64,000 nt of DNA from an uncultured Muribaculaceae bacterium (GCA_910587915.1 CAJUOB010000002.1:152339-216338); one strand, 5' to 3'; positions 16,606-24,452 are shown, counted from the stretch's first letter. Notes: generated from the letters alone by a model not told the origin. Numbers and translations are program-made.

Positions 16606-17829
16606 ATGAAAACGAAAATCTACCCAATTATCTTATTGATAATTTGCATGGTCACATCATGCGCCAATGACAATAGCCCTGAAATTCCTGTTACACCCAG
16701 GCCATCTTTAACTGTCGGGGAAAGGAGCGCATTGCCGAAACTTGTTGACTTCGATATTGATTTCATTGAGGCATCCTGTGTGGACTCTAAGAATGAAAAT
16801 ATTGTAGTAGCTCCATTTAGCGCGGGAATGGTACTTTCAATGCTTGCAAATGTTGCAGATGAAGCGACTGCAATGCAAATAACAGAAGCTATAGGCTGCA
16901 ATGATGTTGAAAGCCTAAATTCACTGACTAACAAATACATGAACTGGCTCCCATGCGCAGACAAAAAAGTTAGTATAAGCTTGGCCAATTCCATTTGGTA
17001 TCATGATGAGTATACGATAAGCCCGCTGTTTGCAGCTACTGCACAAGAATACTACTCTTCACAGATATTCGGACGTAATTTTGATGACAGCAAAGCCGTT
17101 GTAGCGGACATAAATGAATGGATATCTCAAAAAACTAATGGTCTCATTAAAAATATAATGAGTGAAATACTTCCACGACATTACTTTTTAATAGCAAATG
17201 CTCTTTATTTCAAAGGCGCGTGGGCATCTCCATTCAATATTTCCGATACCTCAAAAGAAAAATTTAACGGCTTTTCGAAGACAACGTTTGTAGACATGAT
17301 GAAAAACAAACACAGTTTCATTTATGGCGAATCCGATGATTTTCAGGTTGTACAACTTCCATTTGGCAATTTGTCTATGCAAGCCGTCATTGTATTACCA
17401 GCCAGCGGGATTGATATAGAGGAATTTATTGCCTCCGGAAGACTTCGAAATGCGGTTTCAGAAGAAGCTTTCTCTGGATTATACAGTGTTACCCTATCTC
17501 TTCCGAAGTTCAAAATCAGCAATGACGAAAATATTGATTTGCGTAAGATATTCACTCGTTTAGGAGTCACAAATCTCAAGGAAGTACAGTCCGTCAATCT
17601 ATTTGAGGAGAATGTCTACACCGCAATCGAAGCTTGTCAAAAAAGCACTGTTGAATTTAATGAAGATGGGGCTGTGGCATCATCATCATCTTGGGCTAAC
17701 GGAGAAGTTACTCTCGCGCCCCCTATAAATAAGGATATTGTCATGACAGTAGATCGTCCATTTATCTTTCTCATACGCGACACAATGACGGGAGTGTGCC
17801 TTTTTGCAGGTAAGGTCGCAAACCTGTAA
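16606..17829 (+). CDS. Serpin (serine/cysteine protease inhibitor), lipoprotein
   Basis: 407 residues with a lipoprotein signal (lipobox MVTSC, Cys19), then a full serpin fold: NIVVAPFSAGMVLSMLANVA, FLIANALYFKGAWASPF, and the C-terminal DRPFIFLIRDTMTGVCLFAG. The reactive-centre hinge is VEFNEDGAVASSSSW (about 348-362): small residues follow the Gly as inhibitory serpins need. The loop from hinge to DRPF is about five residues longer than in antitrypsin, so I will not name P1. As an outer-membrane lipoprotein it could trap host or own proteases. It is co-transcribed with a C10 protease; Tannerella miropin is a known inhibitory serpin of this phylum. Confidence 0.95.
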   Translation: MKTKIYPIILLIICMVTSCANDNSPEIPVTPRPSLTVGERSALPKLVDFDIDFIEASCVDSKNENIVVAPFSAGMVLSMLANVADEATAMQITEAIGCNDVESLNSLTNKYMNWLPCADKKVSISLANSIWYHDEYTISPLFAATAQEYYSSQIFGRNFDDSKAVVADINEWISQKTNGLIKNIMSEILPRHYFLIANALYFKGAWASPFNISDTSKEKFNGFSKTTFVDMMKNKHSFIYGESDDFQVVQLPFGNLSMQAVIVLPASGIDIEEFIASGRLRNAVSEEAFSGLYSVTLSLPKFKISNDENIDLRKIFTRLGVTNLKEVQSVNLFEENVYTAIEACQKSTVEFNEDGAVASSSSWANGEVTLAPPINKDIVMTVDRPFIFLIRDTMTGVCLFAGKVANL

Positions 17830-17848
17830 TTTTACATCACGAAATTTT

Positions 17849-17885
17849 CAAAGGTAGGCAAAAAGCAAATTTTTGCTTACCTTTG
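17849..17885. promoter_or_regulatory. Palindromic element with a -7 box in each arm
   Basis: A 16-bp inverted repeat, CAAAGGTAGGCAAAAA and TTTTTGCTTACCTTTG, with one mismatch and a 5-nt loop. The right arm holds TACCTTTG (17878-17885), the -7 box of the 17906 gene; the left arm holds the same box facing the serpin. It could also fold as the terminator of the C10-serpin operon. It may therefore act as terminator, divergent promoter or operator. Confidence 0.6.
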
Positions 17886-17905
17886 CAGTATAAAAACCGA
17901 CCCTA

Positions 17906-18451
17906 ATGCTGCTGCCACACGCTCTATATGTCACCATCGTGATTGCGTTATCCGTGCTGTGCGCGGGATTTTTGGTGTGGGTGCTTTTCAAGGCCATTCC
18001 CGGCAGCAGGAAGTCGACGCGAGGATGCCTCGGCTCTCTTCTTTTCGTTATACTTTTCTTTGCCGTCATGATATCGGGAATGTGGTATCTGCCACAATCT
18101 ACGATAATTATGGCAGGTCCCGACAAGGAGCATTCGCGAAAGGTCGCGTTATTCACCAAGCCCGATAAGCTACCGGAAGTCAACAATATGACCGACTTCG
18201 AGATGGGTAAAACATATGTGCTGAACCGTTCGGACCGGAGTATGATTATACATCCGGCAGTGTATGGAGCGGTCACTGACAGCACGTCCACGATAAAAAT
18301 CATAGAAATTCCACCGCATAAGCTCACCGATATCGAAAATACATACATACCCGATTTCTACTTCGAAGAGTCCGATGCGACAACCGTAAAAGAGGACGGG
18401 ACTACGGTACAACAGCGATGGATCTTAGACTATGCCCCACTCAATCCCTGA
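17906..18451 (+). CDS. Two-helix membrane protein of unknown function
   Basis: 181 residues. Two membrane segments (about residues 7-30 and 43-62) come first, then a polar, probably extracytoplasmic or cytoplasmic domain of about 115 residues with no motif I recognise (contains NNMTDFEMGKTYVLNRSDRS). It has its own TACCTTTG box and is followed by the isoprenyl synthase gene with 4 nt between stop and the preferred start, so it heads an operon with that gene and tatD. Base composition is intermediate between the serpin and the housekeeping genes. Confidence 0.7.
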   Translation: MLLPHALYVTIVIALSVLCAGFLVWVLFKAIPGSRKSTRGCLGSLLFVILFFAVMISGMWYLPQSTIIMAGPDKEHSRKVALFTKPDKLPEVNNMTDFEMGKTYVLNRSDRSMIIHPAVYGAVTDSTSTIKIIEIPPHKLTDIENTYIPDFYFEESDATTVKEDGTTVQQRWILDYAPLNP

Positions 18452-18455
18452 TAAT

Positions 18456-19421
18456 ATGGAATATTCTGTCGAACACATATCGTCGGCTGTCGAAACAGCT
18501 ATCAAATCTCTCTCATTTCCCACGACGGCACCACGCCTTTTCGAGCCGGTGCGCTATACTCTGGAAAGCGGCGGCAAACGCCTGCGCCCGGTGCTTCTGC
18601 TGGCTGTCTACGCTGCTTTGAGCCGCAAAGACATCGACGATGCCATGAAGCAGGCGCTCGGCATCGAAATATTCCATAATTTCACCTTGTTGCACGATGA
18701 TGTGATGGATAATGCCGACATACGTCGCGGACGTCCCACTGTTCATCGCCGATGGAATCAGAACGCCGCAATCCTTTCGGGCGATGCCATGCTCACATAC
18801 GCCTCGATGCTCATGGGTTGCTGCCCGGCCGATAAGCTTGCAGCTGTAATCACATGCTTCAACGATACAGCCATGGGAGTGTACGAAGGCCAGCAGCTCG
18901 ACATGGAGTTCGAACGCCGCAACGATGTGACCGTCGGCGAATATCTGGAGATGATAAAGCTCAAGACATCGGTGCTTCTCGCCGGAGCATGCTCCATCGG
19001 TGCAATCATGGCCGACGCCCCGGATGATATACGGAGCAAACTGTATGAATACGGGCTCGCACTCGGCATAGCGTTCCAGCTACAGGATGATTGGCTCGAC
19101 ACCTATGGCGATCCTGCCATTTTCGGCAAAGAAATAGGTGGAGACATTGTAAACCGCAAGAAAACATGGCTGCTTATCACCGCCTTGAACGAGAGCGACG
19201 GCGACCTCGCCGATATACTGCGCGAAGATCTGTCGGACCACGAACTCGTGGCACAGGTTCGCCGTGTATACGATAGGCTCAATCTCCGTGAGCGTTGCTC
19301 GGCCCTTGCCGAAGAATATTCCCAGAAAGCGATCAAGGCCCTCGAAAGCGTGGAGATGGACGCCGATGCCCGGAATTTCTTTACAGAACTTGCAAAACAA
19401 GCATCTACACGAGCTCACTGA
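18456..19421 (+). CDS. Polyprenyl (isoprenyl) diphosphate synthase
   Basis: 321 residues from the ATG at 18456; an upstream ATG at 18432 overlaps the preceding gene and adds eight residues. The family signatures are intact: GGKRLRPVLL, first Asp-rich motif LLHDDVMDNADIRRG, KTSVLLAGA, and second Asp-rich motif FQLQDDWLDTYGDP followed by GKEIGGDIVNRKKTWL. It condenses isopentenyl diphosphate onto allylic primers in the cytoplasm, feeding quinone or undecaprenyl carriers; chain length is not certain from sequence. The stop overlaps the tatD start (TGATG), so they are coupled. Confidence 0.93.
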   Translation: MEYSVEHISSAVETAIKSLSFPTTAPRLFEPVRYTLESGGKRLRPVLLLAVYAALSRKDIDDAMKQALGIEIFHNFTLLHDDVMDNADIRRGRPTVHRRWNQNAAILSGDAMLTYASMLMGCCPADKLAAVITCFNDTAMGVYEGQQLDMEFERRNDVTVGEYLEMIKLKTSVLLAGACSIGAIMADAPDDIRSKLYEYGLALGIAFQLQDDWLDTYGDPAIFGKEIGGDIVNRKKTWLLITALNESDGDLADILREDLSDHELVAQVRRVYDRLNLRERCSALAEEYSQKAIKALESVEMDADARNFFTELAKQASTRAH

Positions 19422-20197
19422 TGATCGACACCCATACGCATATCTACGACAAAGCATTCCATAACTCCGGCGCCGATGCCGCCGGCTGCTGCGAGGCCGT
19501 GGACCGCGCCGTAGCCGCGGGCGTGGACATGATGATAATGCCAAACGTAGACCTCGACTCAATGGCTCCTATCAAGGAGCTACACAAAATGCGCCCCGAT
19601 GTAACGGCTATGGCCATGGGTCTGTACCCTACGGAGCTGGGCGAAGACTGGCGCTCCACACTCGCGCCTATCGAGGCCGAGCTGAGAAGTGGCGGTTATT
19701 GCGCCGTCGGCGAAGTGGGAATCGACCTATATTGGGACAATACACGGGGGCGGGAACAAGCCATGGCTTTCGACGCACAGCTCGGACTGGCCCGCGAACT
19801 CGGATTACCGGTGATCATACACTGCCGCGAGGGTCTCGACCTCACCCTCGAAGTACTGCAAGGACACAAGGACACACGTGCGGTGTTCCATAGCTTTGGC
19901 GGCACTACCGCCGATGTGGAGAGGATTCTGCAGGCAGGCGATTTCTATTTCGGCATAAATGGAATTGTGACGTTCAAGAACAGCACTCTGCGCAGCGTCC
20001 TCCCGGCCATTCCCACCGACCGCATCCTCACGGAAACCGACTCGCCATATCTCGCTCCAGTCCCATACCGAGGCAAGCGCAACGAGAGCTCCTACATACC
20101 ACTTATCGTAGCTACCATAGCCGATTCCCTCGGCAAGTCGCCCGCAGAAGTCGGCCTCATCACCACAGCCAACGCCAAAACTCTCTTCGCACTATGA
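19421..20197 (+). CDS. tatD: TatD family metal-dependent hydrolase / DNase
   Basis: 258 residues starting at the ATG shared with the stop of the synthase gene. Metal ligands follow the TatD pattern: MIDTHTHIYD (two His), VGEVGIDLYWD (Glu), PVIIHCREG (His), FHSFGG (His) and LTETDSPYLAP (Asp). TatD proteins are 3'-5' exonucleases or D-aminoacyl-type hydrolases of the amidohydrolase superfamily; the cellular role here is not known. Its stop codon touches the first copy of the palindromic repeat. Confidence 0.93.
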   Translation: MIDTHTHIYDKAFHNSGADAAGCCEAVDRAVAAGVDMMIMPNVDLDSMAPIKELHKMRPDVTAMAMGLYPTELGEDWRSTLAPIEAELRSGGYCAVGEVGIDLYWDNTRGREQAMAFDAQLGLARELGLPVIIHCREGLDLTLEVLQGHKDTRAVFHSFGGTTADVERILQAGDFYFGINGIVTFKNSTLRSVLPAIPTDRILTETDSPYLAPVPYRGKRNESSYIPLIVATIADSLGKSPAEVGLITTANAKTLFAL

Positions 20198-20385
20198 CCC
20201 CACACAGCAGCTGGCGCTCCCATGTGGGGCTATGTATGACAACGCCGCTCCGCGGCTTGCCCAACCATCCATCGCACTGCACCGGGCTGCCGCACGATGT
20301 GCCGCGGAGCGGCAATGTTATATTAACCCCACACAGCCAGCATCGAAGATGGTGGCTGTGTGGGGAGAGAACACAAACGAAAAAA
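20197..20385. repeat. REP-like repeat, copy A, three stem-loops
   Basis: About 189 bp, repeated at 20913-21102 with roughly ten substitutions and one indel. It contains three inverted repeats: CCCCACA/TGTGGGG (20198-20229), GCCGCTCCGCGGC (20244-20256) with GCCGCGGAGCGGC (20301-20313), and CCCCACACAGCCA (20327-20339) with TGGCTGTGTGGGG (20353-20365). The last is a strong hairpin. It starts at the tatD stop and can also serve as its terminator. Position beside a Y1 transposase gene fits REP elements mobilised by RAYT enzymes. Confidence 0.88.
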
Positions 20386-20891
20386 GCATCGGAGATGCGC
20401 TATAATTGAAGCTAATATGAGTAACGTATCTGCACTTTATCATATAGTATTTTGCACAAAATATCGCAAAATGACAATTAGCGATGATTTCTCTGATGAT
20501 GTCTACCGCTTCATTTGGTCGATAGTTAAGTCGCATAAATCTTTTTTATACAGAATCGGAGGTATTTGCAACCACATACACATGCTGGTAGACCTGAATC
20601 CGACAGTCGCTCTATCTTCGCTTGTGAGGGATATAAAAGCAAAATCGAGTGGTTGGATGAAATCAGACAATCGCTTTCCGTTATTCGAAGGATGGGCTCG
20701 AGAATATTATGCATCCACACTATCCTACAAAGATAAATCCACAGTCATCCAATATATCATCAATCAGCGTATACATCATAATGTAACTGATTTCAATACC
20801 GAAATTGAGCAACTATGCGCTAACGCCAATCTCGTTCTCCATAAAGATGACTTCAAACTTTAACCACAATATTACAGCGCATCTCCGATGC
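20386..20891 (+). mobile_element. RAYT / IS200-like unit with hairpin ends
   Basis: The left end GCATCGGAGATGCGC (20386-20400) is the exact reverse complement of the right end GCGCATCTCCGATGC (20877-20891), and each end folds on itself (GCATC-GGA-GATGC). Between them lies a single Y1 transposase gene. Subterminal hairpins without long terminal inverted repeats are the mark of IS200/IS605 and REP-associated elements. The unit is framed by the two copies of the larger repeat. Confidence 0.82.
20417..20863 (+). CDS. Y1-type transposase (REP-associated / IS200 TnpA-like)
   Basis: 148 residues. The HUH nuclease motif is His53-Ile-His55 in CNHIHMLVDL, and the catalytic tyrosine is Tyr113 in VIQYIINQRIHH. 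The N-terminus YHIVFCTKYRK is typical of the family. These enzymes cut and join single-stranded DNA at hairpins and move as single strands or amplify REP palindromes. The gene is full length and looks intact. It is more AT-rich than tatD and purT, and stands alone without an accessory tnpB. Confidence 0.93.
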   Translation: MSNVSALYHIVFCTKYRKMTISDDFSDDVYRFIWSIVKSHKSFLYRIGGICNHIHMLVDLNPTVALSSLVRDIKAKSSGWMKSDNRFPLFEGWAREYYASTLSYKDKSTVIQYIINQRIHHNVTDFNTEIEQLCANANLVLHKDDFKL

Positions 20892-20912
20892 GCCAGCCTT
20901 TTGGACACCGGT

Positions 20913-21102
20913 ACCCCACACGGTAGCTGGCGCTTCCGTGTGGGGCTACGTATTACAACGCCGCTCCGCAGCTTGCCCAACCATCCATCGCGCTGCACCG
21001 TGCTGCCGCACGATGTGCCGCGGAGCGGCAATGTTATTATTAACCCCACACAGCCAGCATCGAAGATGGTGGCTGTGTGGGGAGAGAACACAAACGAAAA
21101 AA
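20913..21102. repeat. REP-like repeat, copy B, three stem-loops
   Basis: Second copy of the 20197-20385 repeat. The first stem is better here, CCCCACACGG with CCGTGTGGGG (10 bp), because paired bases differ from copy A on both sides, which suggests selection for the fold. The GCCGCTCCGC stem has one mismatch. The third hairpin is unchanged. It ends 25 nt before purT and so lies in its leader. A 21-nt stretch (20892-20912) separates it from the transposase unit. Confidence 0.88.
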
Positions 21103-21127
21103 ACTCCTAAACCATAAATATATAAGC

Positions 21128-22312
21128 ATGACAAAAATAGGTTCTGTCACCACTGCCCGCGGCCGCAAGGCGCTCCTTCTCGGCAGCGGAGAGTTAGGTA
21201 AAGAAGTTGCAATCGAGCTCCAGCGAATGGGCGTTGAAGTTGTTGCCTGCGATAAGTATGCAGGTGCACCGGCAATGCAAGTGGCACATCGCTGCTATGT
21301 GTTCAACATGCTCGACGGCGCCGAGCTACGCCGTGTAATCGAGCTGGAAAAGCCCGATCACATTATCCCCGAAGTGGAAGCGATAGCCACTCCTGTGCTT
21401 GTGGAACTTGAGAAAGAAGGCTACAATGTGACCCCTACCGCGACCGCAGCATTCCTGACAATGAATCGCGAAGGCATACGCCGTCTTGCAGCCGAACAGC
21501 TCGGACTGCCCACGTCGCCCTACCGCTTTGCCGAAACCTACGAGGAATTCCGCTCGGCAATCGATGCCATCGGTCTTCCGGTAGTGGTGAAACCCGTCAT
21601 GAGTTCATCGGGCCACGGCCAGAGCACCGTGCGCACACCCGAGCAGATAGATGAAGCCTGGCGCGAGGCTCAGGAAGGCGGACGTGCCGGCGCAGGCCGC
21701 GTTATCGTGGAAGGTTTCGTGGATTTCGACTATGAAATCACACTGCTCACAGTGCGCTCCATATCCGGTACTGTGTTCTGCGAACCTATCGGCCACATTC
21801 AGGTCAACGGCGATTACCGCGAATCATGGCAGCCTCAACCCATGACCGACAAAGCACTCGAGAATGCCCGTCACATAGCCAAGGAAGTGACCGATGCCCT
21901 CGGCGGCTACGGCATCTTCGGCGTAGAGCTGTTTGTGAAAGGCGACCATGTGATCTTCAGCGAAGTATCGCCTCGCCCGCACGACACCGGCATGGTGACT
22001 ATGATTTCGCAGGATCTGAGCGAGTTTGCCCTTCATGCCCGCGCACTTCTCGGACTGCCCGTACCGGCTGTCCGCTTCTATGGCCCGTCGGCATCGCGTG
22101 CGGTGGTAGTTGAAGGCGATAGCGACACCGTGGAATTCGGCAATCTCGACAAAGTACTTGCCGAGCCCGGCACCCAGATGCGTATATTCGGCAAGCCCGA
22201 AGTGCATGGACACCGCCGCATGGCTGTTATCCTCGGCACCGACACCACTCTCGATGAAGCCCGCGCCAAGGCCAAACGCGCCCTCGACGCCCTCGAAGTA
22301 ACAGTATACTGA
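21128..22312 (+). CDS. purT: Formate-dependent phosphoribosylglycinamide formyltransferase
   Basis: 394 residues from the ATG at 21128; the frame is open further upstream through the repeat but without a credible start. PurT ATP-grasp features: ALLLGSGELGKEVAIELQRM, IIPEVEAIATPVLVELE, VVKPVMSSSGHGQSTV (ATP-grasp loop), EGFVDFDYEITLLTVR, and EVSPRPHDTGMVTM. It formylates GAR with formate and ATP in purine synthesis, an alternative to folate-dependent PurN. Apparently monocistronic with a good terminator. Expression may be affected by the REP copy in its leader. Confidence 0.96.
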   Translation: MTKIGSVTTARGRKALLLGSGELGKEVAIELQRMGVEVVACDKYAGAPAMQVAHRCYVFNMLDGAELRRVIELEKPDHIIPEVEAIATPVLVELEKEGYNVTPTATAAFLTMNREGIRRLAAEQLGLPTSPYRFAETYEEFRSAIDAIGLPVVVKPVMSSSGHGQSTVRTPEQIDEAWREAQEGGRAGAGRVIVEGFVDFDYEITLLTVRSISGTVFCEPIGHIQVNGDYRESWQPQPMTDKALENARHIAKEVTDALGGYGIFGVELFVKGDHVIFSEVSPRPHDTGMVTMISQDLSEFALHARALLGLPVPAVRFYGPSASRAVVVEGDSDTVEFGNLDKVLAEPGTQMRIFGKPEVHGHRRMAVILGTDTTLDEARAKAKRALDALEVTVY

Positions 22313-22329
22313 TATCACTAAAAGAAATA

Positions 22330-22361
22330 AAGCCGGAGCAGCCATAGTTCCGGCTTTTTTT
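22330..22361 (+). terminator. Rho-independent terminator of purT
   Basis: AAGCCGGA pairs with TCCGGCTT (22330-22337 and 22349-22356) across an 11-nt loop, followed by a run of T. Confidence 0.9.
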
Positions 22362-22370
22362 AATTTGAAA

Positions 22371-22883
22371 ATGAAAAAATTTCTGATAGGAGGCGGCATA
22401 TTTGTACTAGTGGCATTCATTGCCACCGGTGTAGCTCTGCTAAAATATACACAAGTGGAATGGTGGATTCCGGCAGGCGCAGCTGCTGTCATAGCCATAG
22501 TCACAATACCACTCACAGCCATGCTGCGTGCCAAACGGAAAAGAAAAACCGGAATATGGGAAATGTGCCTCCATGCCGCCATTGTTGGTTCGGTGGCATT
22601 CGGTGGTATCATGGCATTGAACCGTTTTGCTCCCGGCACCGCCGAGCACAACGAAACCGGCACCGTAATTCAAAAATATTCCCGCGAACACACGCAATAC
22701 CGCGGTGTACGCCGCCGCCATCCGGTGGGGAAAACACGGCAGTACTATATCCTGGTGCAGATGCCCGACAGCTCGACCGTAGAGATGCCGGTGTCGGTAG
22801 AAAAATACAACCGCACCCGCACAGGCGCCCGGATGGACTTCGACGTACGCACCGGATTCCTCGGCTGGCCAGTGATGGTGTAG
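22371..22883 (+). CDS. Membrane protein of unknown function, three helices
   Basis: 170 residues from the ATG at 22371 (a TTG six bases upstream is in frame). Hydrophobic segments lie at about 4-25, 33-50 and 66-85, separated by the basic stretch RAKRKRKTGIW. A polar C-terminal domain of about 80 residues follows, with TGTVIQKYSREHTQYRG and QYYILVQMPDSSTVEMPVSV, probably a small beta-rich domain. I recognise no family. It starts just after the purT terminator and is closed by its own terminator, so it is transcribed alone or by read-through. Confidence 0.7.
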   Translation: MKKFLIGGGIFVLVAFIATGVALLKYTQVEWWIPAGAAAVIAIVTIPLTAMLRAKRKRKTGIWEMCLHAAIVGSVAFGGIMALNRFAPGTAEHNETGTVIQKYSREHTQYRGVRRRHPVGKTRQYYILVQMPDSSTVEMPVSVEKYNRTRTGARMDFDVRTGFLGWPVMV

Positions 22884-22920
22884 CCATCTTTCCGCTAAAA
22901 TAAACTTCTCATCAATTTCG

Positions 22921-22959
22921 GCAAACCGGTTTATTTCCATAATATCCGGTTTGCTTTTT
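22921..22959 (+). terminator. Rho-independent terminator
   Basis: GCAAACCGG (22921-22929) pairs with CCGGTTTGC (22946-22954), followed by TTTTT. It terminates the 22371-22883 gene and separates it from the sorting-domain remnant that follows. Confidence 0.88.
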
Positions 22960-23121
22960 ATTACAACCGACACCATCGGCGCAGACACCATTGTTGATGT
23001 CTACAACATAGCCGGTGTTCTTGTGCGCAACACCGTGGCATTCTCCGAAGCCCTCAACGGCCTTTCGCGAGGCATATACTTAGTACGCACACCTGCTACC
23101 ACAATCAAAGTGATGAAATAA
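22960..23121 (+). pseudogene. Stranded type IX secretion C-terminal sorting domain (type A) remnant
   Basis: An open frame of about 53 codons without a start codon reads DTIVDVYNIAGVLVRN, then LNGLSRGIYLVR and TIKVMK followed by TAA. This is the pattern of a type A T9SS sorting domain: Val-Tyr-Asn-Ile-Ala-Gly, a Gly-x-Tyr-x-Val/Leu-Arg strand and a Lys-containing C-terminus. The rest of the secreted protein is gone; a terminator for the preceding gene lies just upstream. It is best read as the 3' stump of a deleted gene. The stretch 22884-23243 holds otherwise only two terminators. Confidence 0.72.
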
Positions 23122-23134
23122 TCGGAAGTCACTA

Positions 23135-23184
23135 AAAAAACTCCGGACACATTTGCGTCGATTCGCATGTGTCCGGAGTTTTTT
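23135..23184. terminator. Strong bidirectional terminator
   Basis: AAAAAACTCCGGACACAT (23135-23152) is the reverse complement of the stretch at 23167-23184, giving an 18-bp stem with A and T runs on both sides. It sits between the sorting-domain remnant (plus) and sdaA (minus), so it can stop transcripts from both. Its survival suggests it was the terminator of the gene that left the remnant. Confidence 0.9.
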
Positions 23185-23243
23185 CTTAATAATGCCTGAG
23201 GGATAGGATTATTTAACTCCTAACCTGTCTCTTATAACTTATG

Positions 23244-24443
23244 TCACTTTATTACCGCCAGACCGCCAAGCGCGGTTTCTTTATATAGCGACGGGATGTC
23301 GTGACCGGTCTGCTTCATCACTTCGACAATGCGGTCGAATGTCACGCGATGCTTTCCGTCGGAAAACGCTGCATAGAGATTGGCATCGAGCGCACGTGCA
23401 GCCGCATATGCATTGCGTTCTATGCAGGGAATCTGCACAAGTCCGCACACAGGGTCGCAGGTAAGACCCAGGTGGTGTTCCAGGCCCATCTCGGCAGAGT
23501 ATTCTATCTGCGCCACCGTGCCACCGAAGAGCTGCGATGCCGCTGCAGCCGCCATGGCACATGCCACACCGACCTCGCCCTGACAGCCGACTTCGGCACC
23601 CGACACAGACGCGTTCTGCTTCACTACATTGCCAAAAAGTCCGGCGGTGGCAAGCGCACGGAGTATGCGCTTCTCGCTGAATCCTTTCGAGGTATACAAG
23701 TGATATAACACTGCCGGCACAACTCCACACGATCCACATGTAGGTGCAGTGACGATACGACCACCGGCGGCATTCTCTTCCGACACAGCGAGGGCGTAGG
23801 CATATACGAGGCCGCGGCTTTTCAACGACTTGTTGTAGCCCTCGGCATGCACATAGTAGCTCACAGCCTTACGGCGCACACCAAGGCCACCGGGAAGCAC
23901 ACCCTCGGCCTCGATGCCACGTTCGACAGCCGATTTCATAACGCCCCAAACCTCTGCGAGATAGTCCCAGATAGCACTACCCTCGCATTCGTCGACATAC
24001 TCCCAGTAGCTGGTTCCATTTTCTTCGCAATAGCGCATTATGTCGCCAATTTTGGTAAGAGGATATATGTCGGGACCGGCACTACGCGGCTGCCCTTCCT
24101 CGACAATATCGCCACCACCGACAGAGTACACGGTCCAGTTATCGATTTCCGATCCTTCGGAACCGAATGCTCGGAAGGTCATACCATTGGTATGAAATGG
24201 CAGCACAGTCTCGGGCTTCCACACGATTTCGGCAGGAGCTTCGGCTGTGAGAACTTCGAGAATAGCCTGATCGGTGAGGTGACCGCGACCTGTAGCGGCA
24301 AGCGCTCCATACAGTATCACCTCGTAGCGCACGGCACGACCGCGTGTGCGATCCACAAATTTCTCGGCAGCCTTGCGAGGACCCATGGTATGAGAGCTGC
24401 TCGGGCCAAGACCTATCTTGTATAGTTGTCGTAAGGACTCCAC
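23244..24443 (-). CDS. sdaA: L-serine ammonia-lyase, iron-sulfur type
   Basis: 399 residues combining the beta and alpha parts of the enzyme in one chain. The N-terminus IGLGPSSSHTMGPRKAAEKF is the beta-domain signature; the alpha part has TAPTCGSCGVVPAVLY and the Fe-S cysteines in LTCDPVCGLVQIPCIERNA. The enzyme converts serine to pyruvate and ammonia in the cytoplasm and is oxygen sensitive. The gene is flanked by a bidirectional terminator at its 3' end and a large inverted repeat upstream of its start. Confidence 0.95.
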   Translation of the reverse strand: MESLRQLYKIGLGPSSSHTMGPRKAAEKFVDRTRGRAVRYEVILYGALAATGRGHLTDQAILEVLTAEAPAEIVWKPETVLPFHTNGMTFRAFGSEGSEIDNWTVYSVGGGDIVEEGQPRSAGPDIYPLTKIGDIMRYCEENGTSYWEYVDECEGSAIWDYLAEVWGVMKSAVERGIEAEGVLPGGLGVRRKAVSYYVHAEGYNKSLKSRGLVYAYALAVSEENAAGGRIVTAPTCGSCGVVPAVLYHLYTSKGFSEKRILRALATAGLFGNVVKQNASVSGAEVGCQGEVGVACAMAAAAASQLFGGTVAQIEYSAEMGLEHHLGLTCDPVCGLVQIPCIERNAYAAARALDANLYAAFSDGKHRVTFDRIVEVMKQTGHDIPSLYKETALGGLAVIK

Positions 24444-24452
24444 GTTTTTTTA

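Noticed and set aside
20197..21102. CRISPR array
   Set aside because: Only two copies, about 700 nt apart, with a transposase gene between them and no cas genes; it is a palindromic repeat unit.
21077..21127. Upstream start of purT inside the REP copy
   Set aside because: The frame is open but the extra codons derive from the repeat and do not match other PurT N-termini.
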